NCBI GenBank assembly: GCA_022560025.1 | Contig: JAFISE010000009.1 | Span: 1 to 64,000 of the forward strand | From: Stagonosporopsis chrysanthemi | Lineage: Eukaryota; Ascomycota; Dothideomycetes; Pleosporales; Didymellaceae | Length of the DNA stretch: 64,000 nt | Reading direction: 5' to 3' | In this document: piece by piece, positions 35,696 through 47,726 of the stretch | Position numbering within the stretch: the first letter of the stretch is position 1 | How the letters are laid out: each line of letters begins with the position of its first letter | Made by a program: the position numbers and the translations under genes | The notes under the pieces: model-generated | Databases searched by the model: none | What the model saw: only the letters and a program-made list of their open reading frames with translations | Told to the model about the DNA's origin: nothing

Positions 35696-37740
35696 TTAGA
35701 AAATTTTCCGAACAACAGCAAATTCGAAAGCGGTGGTAACGAGAGCTAAAAGCCCGGCGATAGAACCATACACTATGACCATGTTGGATCCTCAGCAGCA
35801 AATGACACGCCAACGCCTATGACGGCTCCTAGGGCGCTGAACAACAGAAATACGGCTTGCACAATCGACTTCATGTTGGCAGGAGCTCGCGTATATGCTA
35901 GTTCGGTTCCTGCTACAATGGCCAGAATCTCTCCCAACGCGAGAAATACGTAGGTTGGGGTTTGGATTCCAACGCTGACGTCATTGGGTATGTTCCTAGA
36001 AAGGCACTTCAACGGACGGGCGAAACATGGTCCACTGATGTATATGAGGTGTTGAATCCCTGCTGTATATCCTATTGCAAGAGCGGCACAAAGAAGCCCC
36101 GCGGCAATGCGGTGTTGGGGCGTAAAGTCCATCTTTCTTCTGACTAGAAAGGGATATAACCAGCCTTGGAAGAGGGGCAGAAAAACCATGGCCGCGATCG
36201 GATTCAAATTATACATGATGTCGTTGGGGAGGCCATGGGTCTGCATCGAGCCGGCTTGCGCCACAAGGCCACTGTCCGTGATGTCGATGCAGAGCATCAA
36301 AGCTGGAATCGGGAGGCTGCCAAAGATTGATTAGCTGCTGTTCGCAATGTTGTTTCGTGAGCTCAATTGCCCTGGAGAAGCATCTTACAACAGGAGACAA
36401 GCTTTAAGTGCAGCCTTCATTTCTGTAACGGTGTAGAGAGAGAGGACTGCGCTGCATTGACTATTGACGTGGGCTGAGCTGCTTATATGCCTGCCCATAC
36501 ACAAGCTATCCTAACTCGTACCAGAGTAGGCCTGGGCAGAGCCCAACCGTTACAGTTTCAGCCAATAAAACCTCATATTCGTCGGAAGTTGCAGCACTGT
36601 CTTGAGCGAGAAATTGGCCTTCATGTCCTGGCTGAATCGAGTCGCAGCGATCTGGATATCGGCGTCGACGCAACGCTCTAAACACCGACGTAATGACATT
36701 GCCTGCCGGTGGTGCTTGTACTAGAACTCAGTAAGTCCTGACTCATCATGGAAATCACCACGCCATGGCTTGCTCACTAAAATGTTGATATCTAGCTTGG
36801 AATAATGCTGCAGCGACGATCATCAAGCAAAGGCTGATAAGATAGGCATAGCCAAAGCCAGCATGCTTCTCCGTTAATATAGTTACGATACCAGCTCAGC
36901 CGCCGACATTAATTATCCTATTTATTTTGTCATCAGCGAGTCTCTCTCGTTGTCAGAAAGAGACAAAACACACCAGTAGTTGACATTGTATATATATCGA
37001 ACTGTAAGTTCACGGCTTGTTACAGCCAAGAACCCATTCTTCAATTTCACAATCTGCGGTTCCTCTTCCGGGTACTGATCAACTATCGATAGTTAGCATT
37101 CTCAGCATCTCCAGTCGGTGAGGCTCAGCTCCTACTGATAAACACAGTCATATTTGGTCTCACCGCTCTCACTCTAGCGCCGATAAGAATTGTGCCGATG
37201 ATAAAGCCTGGAAGTCCGCTTTTGCCACGGATCTGTTGGGAGGAAGCCGTACCAGTAAGAACGGCCAGTCCCAATGCATAAACACTAAAGCGTCAGTTCT
37301 TTGCAAACAAGGGAAAGGGTCACAATAGAACATTATATCTTACAAAAACCCGAGCTGAATTGTCCTGCGACGGCCGAGCCAGCAATCTGCCAGCAGCCCC
37401 CCAACGAGAGGGGTACAGTAGATGTATATCAACCAAATATAGATGATCAAGATGGCTCTTGCCTGGCCCAGACCGAGCGCTCCGGGGCGTACAAGGTCAT
37501 CTGGGGGAAGCTGAAGGTAATTCTCTACGGGTCCCGTTAGTTTGTCGTCATATGAAGTGTCAAGATAGACATTGGAAGACACACGGAATGGCTAGCTGGC
37601 ACCATAGCTTGCCGCTCTTTCTAGGCAAACAAGACCTTGCGCAAGCCATACACGATATGGAATGTGGCTTCTGACACTTGATAAATCTGAGACATTCGTG
37701 GTTGTAGATTGCTCGTGGGGGAGATCTAGCTCTGACTTTT
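35696..37740 (-). pseudogene. Broken PTR2-family oligopeptide/proton symporter
   Basis: Pieces in the correct order for a POT/PTR2 transporter lie on the minus strand. From the 5' side: an N-terminal stretch ending LVCLERA, then LTGPVENYLQLPPDD and GALGLGQA (about 37570-37400). Next come TPLVGGLLADCWLGRRRTIQ, IRGKSGLPGFIIGTILIG, DQYPEEEPQIVKLKNG and INVGG. After these come MKAALKACLL and a long C-terminal block (VAQAGSMQTHGLPNDIMYNL onward, 36300-35780). Introns still have GTAAGA-type donors. Lesions: an in-frame TGA at 36898-36896 inside the INVG-x-x-GI motif, loss of the central loop reading frame at about 36780-36480, and a frame change near 35780 before a final hydrophobic segment. The broken frame and intact splice sites indicate a recent pseudogene. 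It flanks the NRPS remnant and may have been its exporter. Confidence 0.8.
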
Positions 37741-39043
37741 CAGTCACGGCGTGGGAAAAACACACGCGCTCGATACCAAGTTGTTGATCAAATAGCTATG
37801 GACTGATTGCAATCGGCAATGTATTCTTAGTAAAAGCATAGCAAATCCAGCGATGTGAAAGCAGGAGTGAGCCGTTCGGTGCTTGTTGATGAGGGGCGGT
37901 CATACAGTAATTAAGTTGGCTTACGAATAAACCCGCTTATGGCGGATGAGAGAATTCATTCCTGTGTTCTGCTATGTGACAATTTTGCCGTCTCAGATCC
38001 GTCGCGCGTAGCTCGAGTACGCGTCACACGAAATGGACCACAACACCGCGTTGGTACAGGGTGCTGTACCGGCTGGAATCCTTTAGATTTTAATCGTTCC
38101 GTGGCAAGTGCTCATGGACCAGGGTCGCTGGCGAATTAACAAAGGCTAGAATGCACACAGCATCATTTCTGCCGCAAACGTCATTCTTGGATCAAAGTCC
38201 TGATCTAGATAAGGATGATATTATGCAGCAATCCAGGCAACAGGCCTCATATGCACTTGGGGAAGTTCAAACGGCTGTGGTCGGTATTATATAGCAGGGG
38301 CTGAGCACAGCGGATTACACTTGCAAGTGAGCACGATTATTATCCATGTTTCAGAGCGCATCTCAACAGAACGCATCGCGCAGGGCCGTACAGAATGTGC
38401 CGCAACGAGCGTTGCCGTCGTGTGATGGGTACGCAGATCCTGACTGCACTTATGCTAACAGTAAGGCGGCTGCACACAGTCCAATGGTGCTAAACCTTTC
38501 TAGCCATAGGCGTCAATGGCAGTGCTTCAAAAAGTCTATCGAACTCCCACTTCAACTGCCCGCCGAATAATGATTTTCAGGATGTTTTTCACAACATTGC
38601 CTAGAATCTTACAAATTATGCGTGGCACACTCATGCTTGTCCCTGCTTAAACTTGGTCAAAATGCACCTCAGTTTACTGCCTGCCAAATGGGGATTTATG
38701 GGATTCGTTCTGTAACATGGTCAGAATCCTACGAACTATCCGATGCGCTATCGTGCTTATCCCTGCTTGCGCAATGAATTTAACCGGTATGCACGTATGG
38801 GGCACCCTCCGACAATACTAGCTCCCTGTTGGTCCGCATCAGCACGGAGAAATAAGACCTAAAGTGCCTTGGATCTACAAACTTCATGCAATCAGGCCCC
38901 TTTCGGCACTCTTAAAATCCCTATTGGTGCGGTATAGTACGTTAAAACGACTATCAATATATAAGATCACTGATAGGTTATGTGGGCATCTTTGCCATAT
39001 GCAAGAAAACCCCTCAGAACACTTTCATGATTCGACCTAAATC
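37741..39043. other. AT-richer non-coding stretch
   Basis: No gene is seen. It contains a degenerate pair of about 55-bp direct repeats (38593-38648 and 38714-38768) and separates the transporter pseudogene from the NRPS remnant. Confidence 0.4.
38593..38768 (+). repeat. Degenerate direct repeat pair
   Basis: 38593-38648 and 38714-38768 align over about 55 bp at roughly 70-75% identity, sharing AACAT..AGAATC.TAC.AA.TAT and ending CTTRTCCCTGCTT. Many of the differences are transitions. The spacing between copies is about 120 bp. Confidence 0.6.
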
Positions 39044-39617
39044 ATGGCTCATGCTACCGATCTCTCAGAAGACGAACAAGCCGACTTATCGGAGAGAATT
39101 GCTATTGAAATAGGCAGCCAACGGATTCCATGGGTCGCGATATCTGGCGCTTTAGGATTGCTACTATCTGTGCATTTCCAAACCACGACACCATGATTCA
39201 ATGTCCGCGTCGGTACATCCGGAGAAATCTGCAACATCTTCCTTCATGTCGATCAAGACTGCAGTGCACAGGACTTCCCGGATGGCATTGTCGGGACTCA
39301 TCAGAAGAATTTGGCGTTTCTAGAGGCATTACAAAGCTTTCGGCTCTACATAGGCCGCTCAGAAACTTTTTTGACTCCTTCTGATCACGATTCTGATTCA
39401 CGTTCTACGGACGGTCAATCAAGCTCTAGTATCCCATCTCGGATACACTGTACAATACTCGAGTCGGGAAGATGCCGTCCTACAATTTTGAAGGTCAAAA
39501 AGGAATGTTCTGAACACCCATCGAGATTTTTGAGCCAACTGGGGCACATTACGGATCAGTTGCTGGCCGCCACGACGGACGGGCGAACACTACGGACGAA
39601 CACTACGGGCGTTAGAC

Positions 39618-42587
39618 TTGATCTGTGCCCTGGATCGGCAAGACTTACAACAATGGAATGAGCAACCGCCTTGTACCGTGTTATCTACGGTTCATGAGCT
39701 ATTCAGAGAGAGAGTGCTTGAAAGCCCGGAATCGCAGGCTGTAGAGTCTTGGGACGGGGCGCTGACATACGCGGAACTTGGAACTTTGTCGTCGCAACTG
39801 TCTTCACAATTACTGGAAGTAGGAGTTATCCTTGGGGACTGCATTCCTCTTTGTTTCGAAAAATCGATATGGACTGTCGTAGCGATTCTGGCCGTCCTGA
39901 AGAGTGGCTGTTCCTTCTTGCTCAAGGATGTTTCGCACCCAACAGACCGACTGCGGACACTCTCGAATGAAGCCCAGGCCACTATAGTGCTCAGTTCATC
40001 TGCTCAAAGACAGAGAGCAGTCAAACTGGGACCCCGGGTCGTTGTGGTATCCCGTCTATCGTTACAGGTTGCCAAGAGAAACGTACCCCACCGAGTTGAA
40101 GTCAGTCCGTCCGCTGTGGCTGCTGTAGTTTTTACATCAGGAACTACAGGTACACCAAAAGGGATCCAAATCGAACACTACTCAATATGTTCAAGTCTGT
40201 TGGTCTTGGCAAAGCTCGCAGGAGTAGGCAATCGAACTCGATATTTTCAATTCTCGTCTTACGCATTTGATGCCGGATTTGGAGAGATTCTCATGACGCT
40301 GATCAGCGGCGGCTGCATCTGTGTGCCCTCCGACGAAGATCGTCTGAATAACCTGGCTCAGTCGATATGCGCGTTCAACGCTACCACAACATTACTCACG
40401 CCTACCGTTGTGGGATTGCTGTCCCCATCGGATGTTCCTTGTCTGAAAACATTGATCTCTGGTGGAGAGCGGGTTACGCAAGATATCGTGGGGTTGTGGG
40501 GCGGTACACTAGACTTGATCATAGTCTATGGCCCGGCTGAAACAACAGTGGCCTGCGTTGCTAAGAAAGCCCTTCCTACAGTTGATTCTGCTACCAGAGT
40601 TGGGTTTCCTCTCAATAGCCGCGTCTGCATTGCACTCCTGGAAAACCCGGATAGACTAGCCCCGGTGGGAGCTGTCGGTGAACTTATAGTAGAAAGCCCT
40701 GGAATCGCACGGGACTACATCAACAATCACTTGGACAGTGCCAATCTGTTCTACGATGCTACACCGTGGGCGAAGGACTGGCAAGCGGCCATGAAATCAA
40801 TGGGAAGGTGCTACCGGACTGGTGATTTAGCCCGCTTCGCCGATAATGGCGAGACCATCTTCATGGGTCGACGCGACCGCCAGATCAAACTTCGCGGCCA
40901 ACGTATCGAGCTAGAGGACATTGAGATCAAATTACAACAACACAACCATCTCCCTGGGGCGCACATAATGCTTGAGGTCCTCAGCGTACACAGTCACGAT
41001 GACCTAGTAGCATTCGTCTATGCCCCTGGTTTCGAGGATGTAATCGAAAGTACTGTCGATAGTCAATATTCACGCATGACTGAGGAAATGGAGCTCGAGA
41101 TTGAAAAACTTCGTTTAGGTATCTCAAAGGAGCTACCAGCCTACATGTGGCCTGCTACCTGGATACCTTTGAAGGAACCTCCTCTAAGCCCTACAGGAAA
41201 ACTCGATAGGCGGATGCTATTACGCCTTGGAAACGAGTATTACTCGAACATACAAGCGGAGGGAGGTGGTGATGATGTTCTGTTGCCTATTGAATCAGTA
41301 CTTGCCAGAATCTGGAGACTAATCCTCAAATCTGCCACTCTGAATCTTAGGTCAGACGCGCACTTCTTCCGAATGGGTGGAGACTCACTCTGCTCAATGA
41401 AGTTGGTAGCATTAGCTAATAAGGAGGGCTATCAATTGACGATGGAGAAAGTGTTCCGAAATCCAACATTATGCGCCATGGCTACAGCGATGCAGCAGGT
41501 TCCGGACACCAACTCCTACTTGAGCATCATCCCAACATCGTACTCACAAGCACACGAGAATTCTTCTGAAGTATTGTCGCTGTTGAAAGACTATGGCTTA
41601 CTTCGAGAGCAAGCGGCGGTTGTTCTGCCCTGCACAGCCCTCCAAGAAGGACTATTCTCGCTTTCATCAAGATTGCCGTCCCTGTACTCCAGCCAGTTTG
41701 TGTTCGAATTCTTCTCGGCTGTGAACATCAAAAACTTTATGGCAGCATGTACGAGTACAGTTGAAATGTATCCGATACTAAGGACAGCAATTTTACCATC
41801 TTCCTCGAACCTCGTGCAGGTTGTGCTGCGAGATGGGGCGCAATGGACTGATGTCAGGCAAGACCTTCCATCGTTCCTATCAGCGGACAAGGCCGTCCCT
41901 TTCGATCCTGGTCAGCCTCTAACCAGATTTTATCACGTACAAGATCTCTCATTAAATCAGTCTCACCTAGTCTGGACGCTTCACCACGAAATTTTCGATG
42001 GGTGGAGCTTGGAACATGTGGTCGAGCAAATTCGCCACAAGTATTACCGCCACTCAGGAGAAGTCCAATCACCAGGGGATTTCCTGGACTTCGTGCAATT
42101 CTGCGCGGACCTAGACTAAAACAAATCCGAAACATTTTGGGCCGAACAACTGAGGTCTGCACCGACACCATCATTTCCAAACCTTGCCAAGTCCGGGCAT
42201 CTTGCAGCAGATAACTCTTCTTTGCGCCACAGAATAGCCACCCCATCAGAAGCCACCATGGGGCTCACTATAACCATTCTGGCTAGAGCAACATGGGCTC
42301 TGCTTCTATCCGAGTATGAAGGCTCCGACGACGTCACTTTCGGAAGCTCACTCCATGGGCGTAACTCTTTGCCGCATGATCTGCAAGATGTAGTCGGCCC
42401 TACAGTCACAACGTTGTCCATTCGGATAAGAATTGACCGCAAGCAAACAATCCAGAACTTCCTGGATGATCTTCAAGGGCAATTCTCAGCCATGATTCCA
42501 TATGAACAATTTGGTCTCTCTCGAATCTTAGCCATAAACCAAGACGTCCAGAACGCTGCCTCTTTAATTAATTGTCTGACAGACTAG
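39618..42587 (+). pseudogene. NRPS remnant part 1: A1-T1-C1
   Basis: The adenylation domain keeps its core motifs: FTSGTTGTPKG (A3), IIVYGPAETT (A5), YRTGDLARF (A7), GRRDRQIKLRGQRIE (A8) and PTGKLDRR (A10). The carrier motif is intact (FFRMGGDSLCSMKL, with the phosphopantetheine Ser). C1 has HHEIFDGWS, an intact HHxxxDG. The frame is open from 39618 to a TAA at 42117-42119 (context GACCTAGAC-TAA-AACAAATCC) and continues in the same frame with WAEQL, GLTITILARATWALLLSEYE and MIPYEQFGLSRI until 42587. The TAA is one C-to-T change from a Gln codon. No ATG opens this frame. Confidence 0.88.
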
Positions 42588-42610
42588 CGGGAGAGATATT
42601 TTGATTAGGC

Positions 42611-43747
42611 GTGAGCGCAGGTAGCATAGTTGGTGTCCTTTTCGAGAAATCACAATGGGCGATTATCAGTATCTTGGCTGTCATCAAGGCCGGCAGCGCC
42701 TTTGCACCTTTATCACCGACAAACCCGAGAAAACGACTTCAAGATATCGTGCGCGAAGCCAACATAAGTGTCGTCCTCTGTTCACGAACACAAAAGAATC
42801 GTTTCCCACATCCACAGTGGAAGACCATTCTCGTCACCGACAACACAGTTAGCTCTTTCCAATCCGCTGCAAAATTCCAACTCCAGGTCACCACTCCTGA
42901 AAGCCTTCTTTATGTTCTTTCTACATCGGGAACTACTGGTACTCCTAAAATCTTTGCAGTGCAACACAAGAGCTTCGCGACCGGTGCCATTGCTCGCGCA
43001 CCCTTGATCAAACGGAGCTCTGAATCTCGCGTGTTACAGTTAGCACCGTATGTCTTCGACCCGAGTGTTGAGGACATACTGACTACCCTCATGTTTGGTG
43101 GTTGCATTTGTGTGCCGTCGGATGAGGATATCATTGATGACCTCAGCGCCTACATGAAGATGGCTCGTGTCAACTTTGCCAATATCACTCCTTCCGTGGC
43201 GCACACTTTAAGGCAAGACGATTTATCAGAGCTGAAAGTTTTGCTTCTTTCTGGTGAAGCTCCTGACCAGGCTTTGATTGACAAATGGAACGGCAGAGTA
43301 CAGCTCATGAATGGGTACGGATCAAGCGAATGCTCTGTCAAGTGCAGTATAAATTGTCACTTATCAAGAAACGATCCAAGGAATATCGGCAACAGCGTTG
43401 GATCCAGTTTATGTGTGGTAAAGCCCGCAAACCACAATTTTCTCACTCCTCTAGGCGCAGTAGGGGAACTTATTATCGAGAGCCCGAACATAGCAAGAGG
43501 CTATCTGAATCGCACTGTAGCCATGGAACAGAAGTTCATTGCCAGTCCACGGTGGCTACGAGACTTCAGAGATGGTTCTGAAGCAATGGTATATAAAACG
43601 GGCGACCTTGTCAGATACATGAACGATGGCAGCATCGTTTACATTGGTCGTACAGACCTGCAGCTGAAATTACGTGGCCAGCGACTTGAGGTGAGGAGGT
43701 CCTGCAATGCATTCAAGAATGCCTCTACGATGAGCAACTTCAAGTGA
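42611..43747 (+). pseudogene. NRPS remnant part 2: N-terminally truncated A2
   Basis: The frame starts inside the A2 motif (GSIVGVLFEKSQWAIISIL), so the first part of the adenylation domain and its linker are missing. It keeps STSGTTGTPK, LMNGYGSSECSV, YKTGDLVRYM and GRTDLQLKLRGQRLE. The frame is lost just after GQRLE (about 43695); the expected helix continues in another frame as EEVLQCIQECLYDEQLQVI-like coding, consistent with a one-base deletion. Confidence 0.85.
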
Positions 43748-44380
43748 TTGTCGATATTGCAAGATTCCAAGGTCAGGATTCCGACGTTTTCATCGCTTAC
43801 CTTGCCCGAGAAGCAACTCACCGGGCAGCCACAGTAGAGTTCGACTCTGTTCTACAGCGAAATCTGATGGCTACGAAAGAGTCGATGGTCACACAACTCA
43901 GGAGCATGCTACCAAATTACATGATACCGTCAGTTTTTTTGGCAATTACGAGTATTCCCGTCAACGCAAACGGCAAGGTAGATCGGTGCGTACTACGAGC
44001 TCAAACTATGCGACAGCGTCTCGAGCCTCAAATGCTTCTCTTCCGTGACACTACAGTTCAAGAACCAGTCTCAGAAAAAGAAAAAATCCAACACAGACTC
44101 TGGCAGAAGCTTCTCGGATTAGACGGGAGGCAATTCGGGGCCAACGCCCACTTCTTCGAGCTTTGTGATAATTCATTGATGGCTGTCATGTTGGCCGCTG
44201 CAGTGCGAGACCTCGGGTACAATCTTCCGGCACAAAGTATATTCGAACAGCCGGTTTTGTCTGCGATTGCTGCTCAAATGACGCCTCTAAAACAGACACA
44301 GAATACGGGTCCAGCCAAGTTCAGTCTGTTAAGAAGAATCGATCGCAATGTCGATGAACACTGGGAATGTTTGGCTACTT

Positions 44381-44565
44381 ATGTAACTGCGTAAGCATTG
44401 TCAAGTGGGTGCTGCGGGTCAACGCTTGTATTGCTATATGTTGTCGTGTTGTAATATTCTGATATTTGTCTACAGGAGCCCTCAGCTCAGAGGTAAGTGC
44501 ACTTGCCCACACCGGGCAGTGCCTGCTACAATAGAATATCATGTGATCTATGCCACGTGGTTACA
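44381..44565 (+). repeat. 185-bp segment, inverted copy at 52906-53090
   Basis: Covers the end of the T2 exon, an intron, a 17-nt exon and part of the next intron of the NRPS remnant. The minus strand at 52906-53090 carries the same sequence, also 185 bp, with roughly 10-15 mismatches concentrated around TAATATTCTGATATTTG. Confidence 0.92.
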
Positions 44566-45671
44566 ACTTACAACATCGACAAGCAAGACATCGAAGACGC
44601 ATATCCCTGTACAAGGATGCAGAGAATCCACACAAAAGAGGGGATGATAGCGCCAGGAGGTAACACTTTCCGGCACATTGTACCACTACCGGCAAATGTA
44701 GATCTGGTCAGGTTCACGACTGCGTTGGAGTGTGTCGTAAGGATGAATGCATTGTTGCGGTCTCGATTTATCCTACTGTCATCAGATCTGGTTCAAGTCG
44801 TACTGAAAGATGACTCCATCTATCTCAAAGTGGAATTCGTAAACTCACCTGGCTTCGAGGATCGAACGGGATCTTGGGGTCTTGGACAACCGCAATCACG
44901 ATTCAGCATCGTGAATGGAGGAGATGCTCAACCTCGATACTTCGTATGGCCCTGCACCCATGTATTGTTCGATCCTTAGTGTAGAAGGATGCTATTAGAA
45001 GACCTTGACTGTGCATATCACCTCAACACCGCTCCATCACCCCGACCACAGTACAAAAATTTCATCGAGTACGTGTATGACCTGGATTTGGAGACAGCTC
45101 GCTGCGTGCCGGCGGTAAAAGACAAAGGCCTCTTCAATTACTTTACGTTTGACGGCACGCAGATTCCACAAGTCACCCACCGATTGTCCCTTGGTATCGT
45201 TTTTCCGGCAACCCTTCCGAGTGGAATGTCCTATCCCACAGCCATGCTCACAGCGTGGGCCATAGTGGCAGCACATGTTGAAGGACATGATCGTTTTCTA
45301 TTCAATATCATGTTCGGTGGCCGAGACGCCAAATTCACAGGGATAGACAGGCTCATGGGTTCTACAATCACCACAGCACCGCTGGCTACGGACGTAAACC
45401 CCAGTTCAACCATTCGCAGGGCCTTTGAAACCGTACAGAGAGATGTCGATGAAGCGGCCAGTATGAAGCACTTGCCTGAGCTCAATGACGAGTTGAACCG
45501 GCTGTTAGAATTGGCCCCACTCATTATGATCAATCCTGCGGACGATTATGTGGAGATCCCAACGAAGCATCTCAGACTAATCAGAAGCCGTGCTGAGGTA
45601 CGTCCGTCGGCGGATGCATTGATCATGAGCTTTTGTCTGCACACTGGCAATACCGGGGTGGATCTTCTTAT

Positions 45672-45826
45672 TTGTTGCGGTGCAAGTCGGCCCTACAGGC
45701 CTTGATCGTCACTCCTGTGACTCTCCTGGACTAGCACGTCTCAGAGCATGTATATATTGATGCTCCCTAGCTAGCAAGTAACACAAGCGCAGTTTTCCAA
45801 CATTTTCAGCAGCTGCTTACGCTGCA
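45672..45826 (+). repeat. 155-bp segment, inverted copy at 56506-56660
   Basis: Runs from TTGTTGCGGTGCAAGTCGGC to CAGCTGCTTACGCTGCA. The minus strand at 56506-56660 is nearly identical and the same length. It lies where condensation domain C2 loses its frame. It contains an intron-like stretch (GTATATA to TTTTCAG), so it may be an exon-intron segment and not a transposon. Confidence 0.92.
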
Positions 45827-46068
45827 ACATTATTGAAATCGACCCATCTTTCTTCCGTGTGGACAAGGCGATTCTATACTTCGGCTACCTTGAACAAGTC
45901 CTCATGCACATCTTCCGCCCAGGGGGTCTGGACACTACCGTTGCAGATATAGCTTGGGGTCTTGGTCTACCTACGAAAACTGTGTCCATAAGCACTGACC
46001 AAAGTTGGGGTATAAGTGATGTTGGCGGTGCTGCTCCTTCGCATTCAGGCGATATTGTCAGTAGCTAA

Positions 46069-47726
46069 AATGGATGAATAATGACTTGGTCACTCAGGCG
46101 ATACTGAAGGGACTTTATGCAACGTTCTTGAAACTATTATACGTGGTCGCAGGCTAATTGGGACGAATTGTACTTGGGTCGAGGAGTTGCTATAATCTCT
46201 TTACCTACTACTACCTTTGCAGCAATTATTTATATTCGCGTAAGTTAAGCTATGTATTGGATCGATGCCATCTTATTCCTTTACTGACTTCAGAGCACTT
46301 TAGATGACCCGAAGGTCAAGCTCTGAATGCTAGCAGAGCATACGTCATTGGCACGAATCGAGATATCTATTTCAGCGGCCCTTTCAAATTACTGCCTGGA
46401 CGTTAAGCTTGGTAATATGCGTGTCCCCCACAAACAGTACGTGAGTACTTGATCTTATCCTCTAGAGCAGGCGACTGCCTTGTGACACCCGCACGCAGTA
46501 AGTAGCCCCGGCATGATCTGTGAGGATCTTGAACCCGGACAACACTATCGCTTTGACGGGTAATAATTTGCTCATCTGTTGTGAGCTAGGCGCCTCAGGC
46601 CACCTAGCAGTTCCTAAGGATAATTAGCTTGGCGGATGAGAAGTATCAGGCCGACGTGCACAGACTATATGCACACATTCTATATCTGGTTAGAACAGTT
46701 ATGCCCTGGTAGGGGACGGGATCTCGGATGTAAGCTAACAGGGCTCCTCGACTACCGCTAGCGTGCTGATGTGCAACCGACACTTGATCGAGTCAATGGC
46801 CGGGGTGCCGGGTATAACCGACGGGCCTTAAAGGAAGCTAGTCGCATATCGGACTGGGATCATCTCTTGCTTGAGTCAATTATCCTGTTGGCTCCGTGCA
46901 CTCTTATGACCGCGACAACTTGGGAAGCTGAGGAACGGCTGATGCAATTATCATTCGACGTTAACCTGATCCAGACCACCTTCTCAGTCATCTGCCTGAT
47001 AGTGCCTTAGATTCTTTACCCAGACGTAGCATAGTAAGCTTATGCAGTTGCGTAAGAAGAGAAAGACGCCGAGAACATGTACTGCATGTCTTGGCGCAAT
47101 GCCCTGCGGCTAACAGACACATATTTATTAATCCATTTAAGTTGCTCCGCTCAGACTGTATAGTCTTCCGGCTAAAACAGTCCCTGTATGACGCCCGTGT
47201 TCAAGGATCCGGAAAGCGTAGGAAACACAGACATAGTAACTCCTTGCTTTAGACAGAACTCGTTAGTGCTGTGGTCAGTCTACTGATACAGCTTCGTAGA
47301 GGTAGAGCCTCGCGTAGCAGTTCGAAAAGCATGCTTATACTTTGATAATGAACTGACAACTGCGTCCGGATCAATGTTTGGGAGATTATTGTGACAAATA
47401 GCTTCCCCTGAACCGCTGAGAGTTAGAAGGGAATGGATCTAGTACCCGATGCCCCGTGAAGGGCATGGGTGCCGATCCGCGGCACATTGACAGCTAGGCC
47501 CGTACCTCGAATCCGGAGAGGCACATTGGTAGCCAGCTGCAGGATCCACAGGATTTGGCATAGACCTATTGTATGATATACTATGCCTCGCTTTTATGAC
47601 GTCCCTTGCAGCATTGCCGTCTTTGATAAACATAAGAGTAAGAAATGTTGAGTAGAATATGATCTGACATTTGACTCACAAATAGGACACATCGTTTGTG
47701 TATGTTAAGTTCAACTAAAACTCGAA
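46069..47726. other. Non-coding, decayed DNA between NRPS remnant and dioxygenase
   Basis: No intact gene. A 79-codon plus frame at 46771-47010 and a short stretch at about 47070 reading REHVLHVLAQCP hint at old transposon or gene debris but are too short to name. Confidence 0.35.

Larger units (their letters stand above)
39044..46068 (+). pseudogene. Decayed non-ribosomal peptide synthetase, A-T-C-A-T-C
   Basis: One NRPS gene relic in a single orientation. Order: an N-terminal piece (39044-39661, possible condensation end and linker), A1-T1-C1 (39618-42587), truncated A2 (42611-43747), A2 end-T2 (43744-44397) and C2 (about 44566-46068). Visible lesions are an in-frame TGA at 39194-39196 and a +1 frame change near 39620, so A1 has no ATG. 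There is a TAA at 42117-42119 in C1 and a break at 42588-42610 that deletes the end of C1 and the start of A2. A one-base frameshift lies near 43695, and a TAG at 44977-44979 interrupts the C2 active-site motif. C2 is out of frame after 45672, where a 155-bp repeated segment sits. It cannot make a full synthetase. Modules would have incorporated at least two residues; the substrates cannot be read reliably. Confidence 0.85.
43744..46068 (+). pseudogene. NRPS remnant part 3: A2 end-T2-C2
   Basis: It begins with the end of the adenylation domain (MLPNYMIPSVF, VNANGKVDR). The carrier domain then reads FFELCDNSLMAVML, so the usual GGDS core is CDNS. At 44389 a GTAAGC donor opens the first of two introns around a 17-nt exon, GAGCCCTCAGCTCAGAG (44477-44493). 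C2 resumes at about 44590 as DIEDAYPCTRMQ. The HHxxxDG motif has degenerated to THVLFDP followed by TAG (44977-44979), in frame with MLLEDLDCAYH. C2 then runs to 45705; the probable C-terminal tail IDPSFFRVDKAILYFGYLEQ follows at about 45836 in another frame after the 155-bp repeat. Confidence 0.8.

Noticed and set aside
44381..45826. The 185- and 155-bp repeats as the two ends of a transposon
   Set aside because: On the other strand the inverted copies lie in the wrong relative order for one inserted element, ends are not inverted to each other, and they coincide with NRPS exon-intron positions.
46771..47240. Possible non-LTR retrotransposon remains (REHVLHVLAQCP-like frame)
   Set aside because: Only one short motif-like string; no reverse transcriptase core, poly-A tail or target-site duplication visible.
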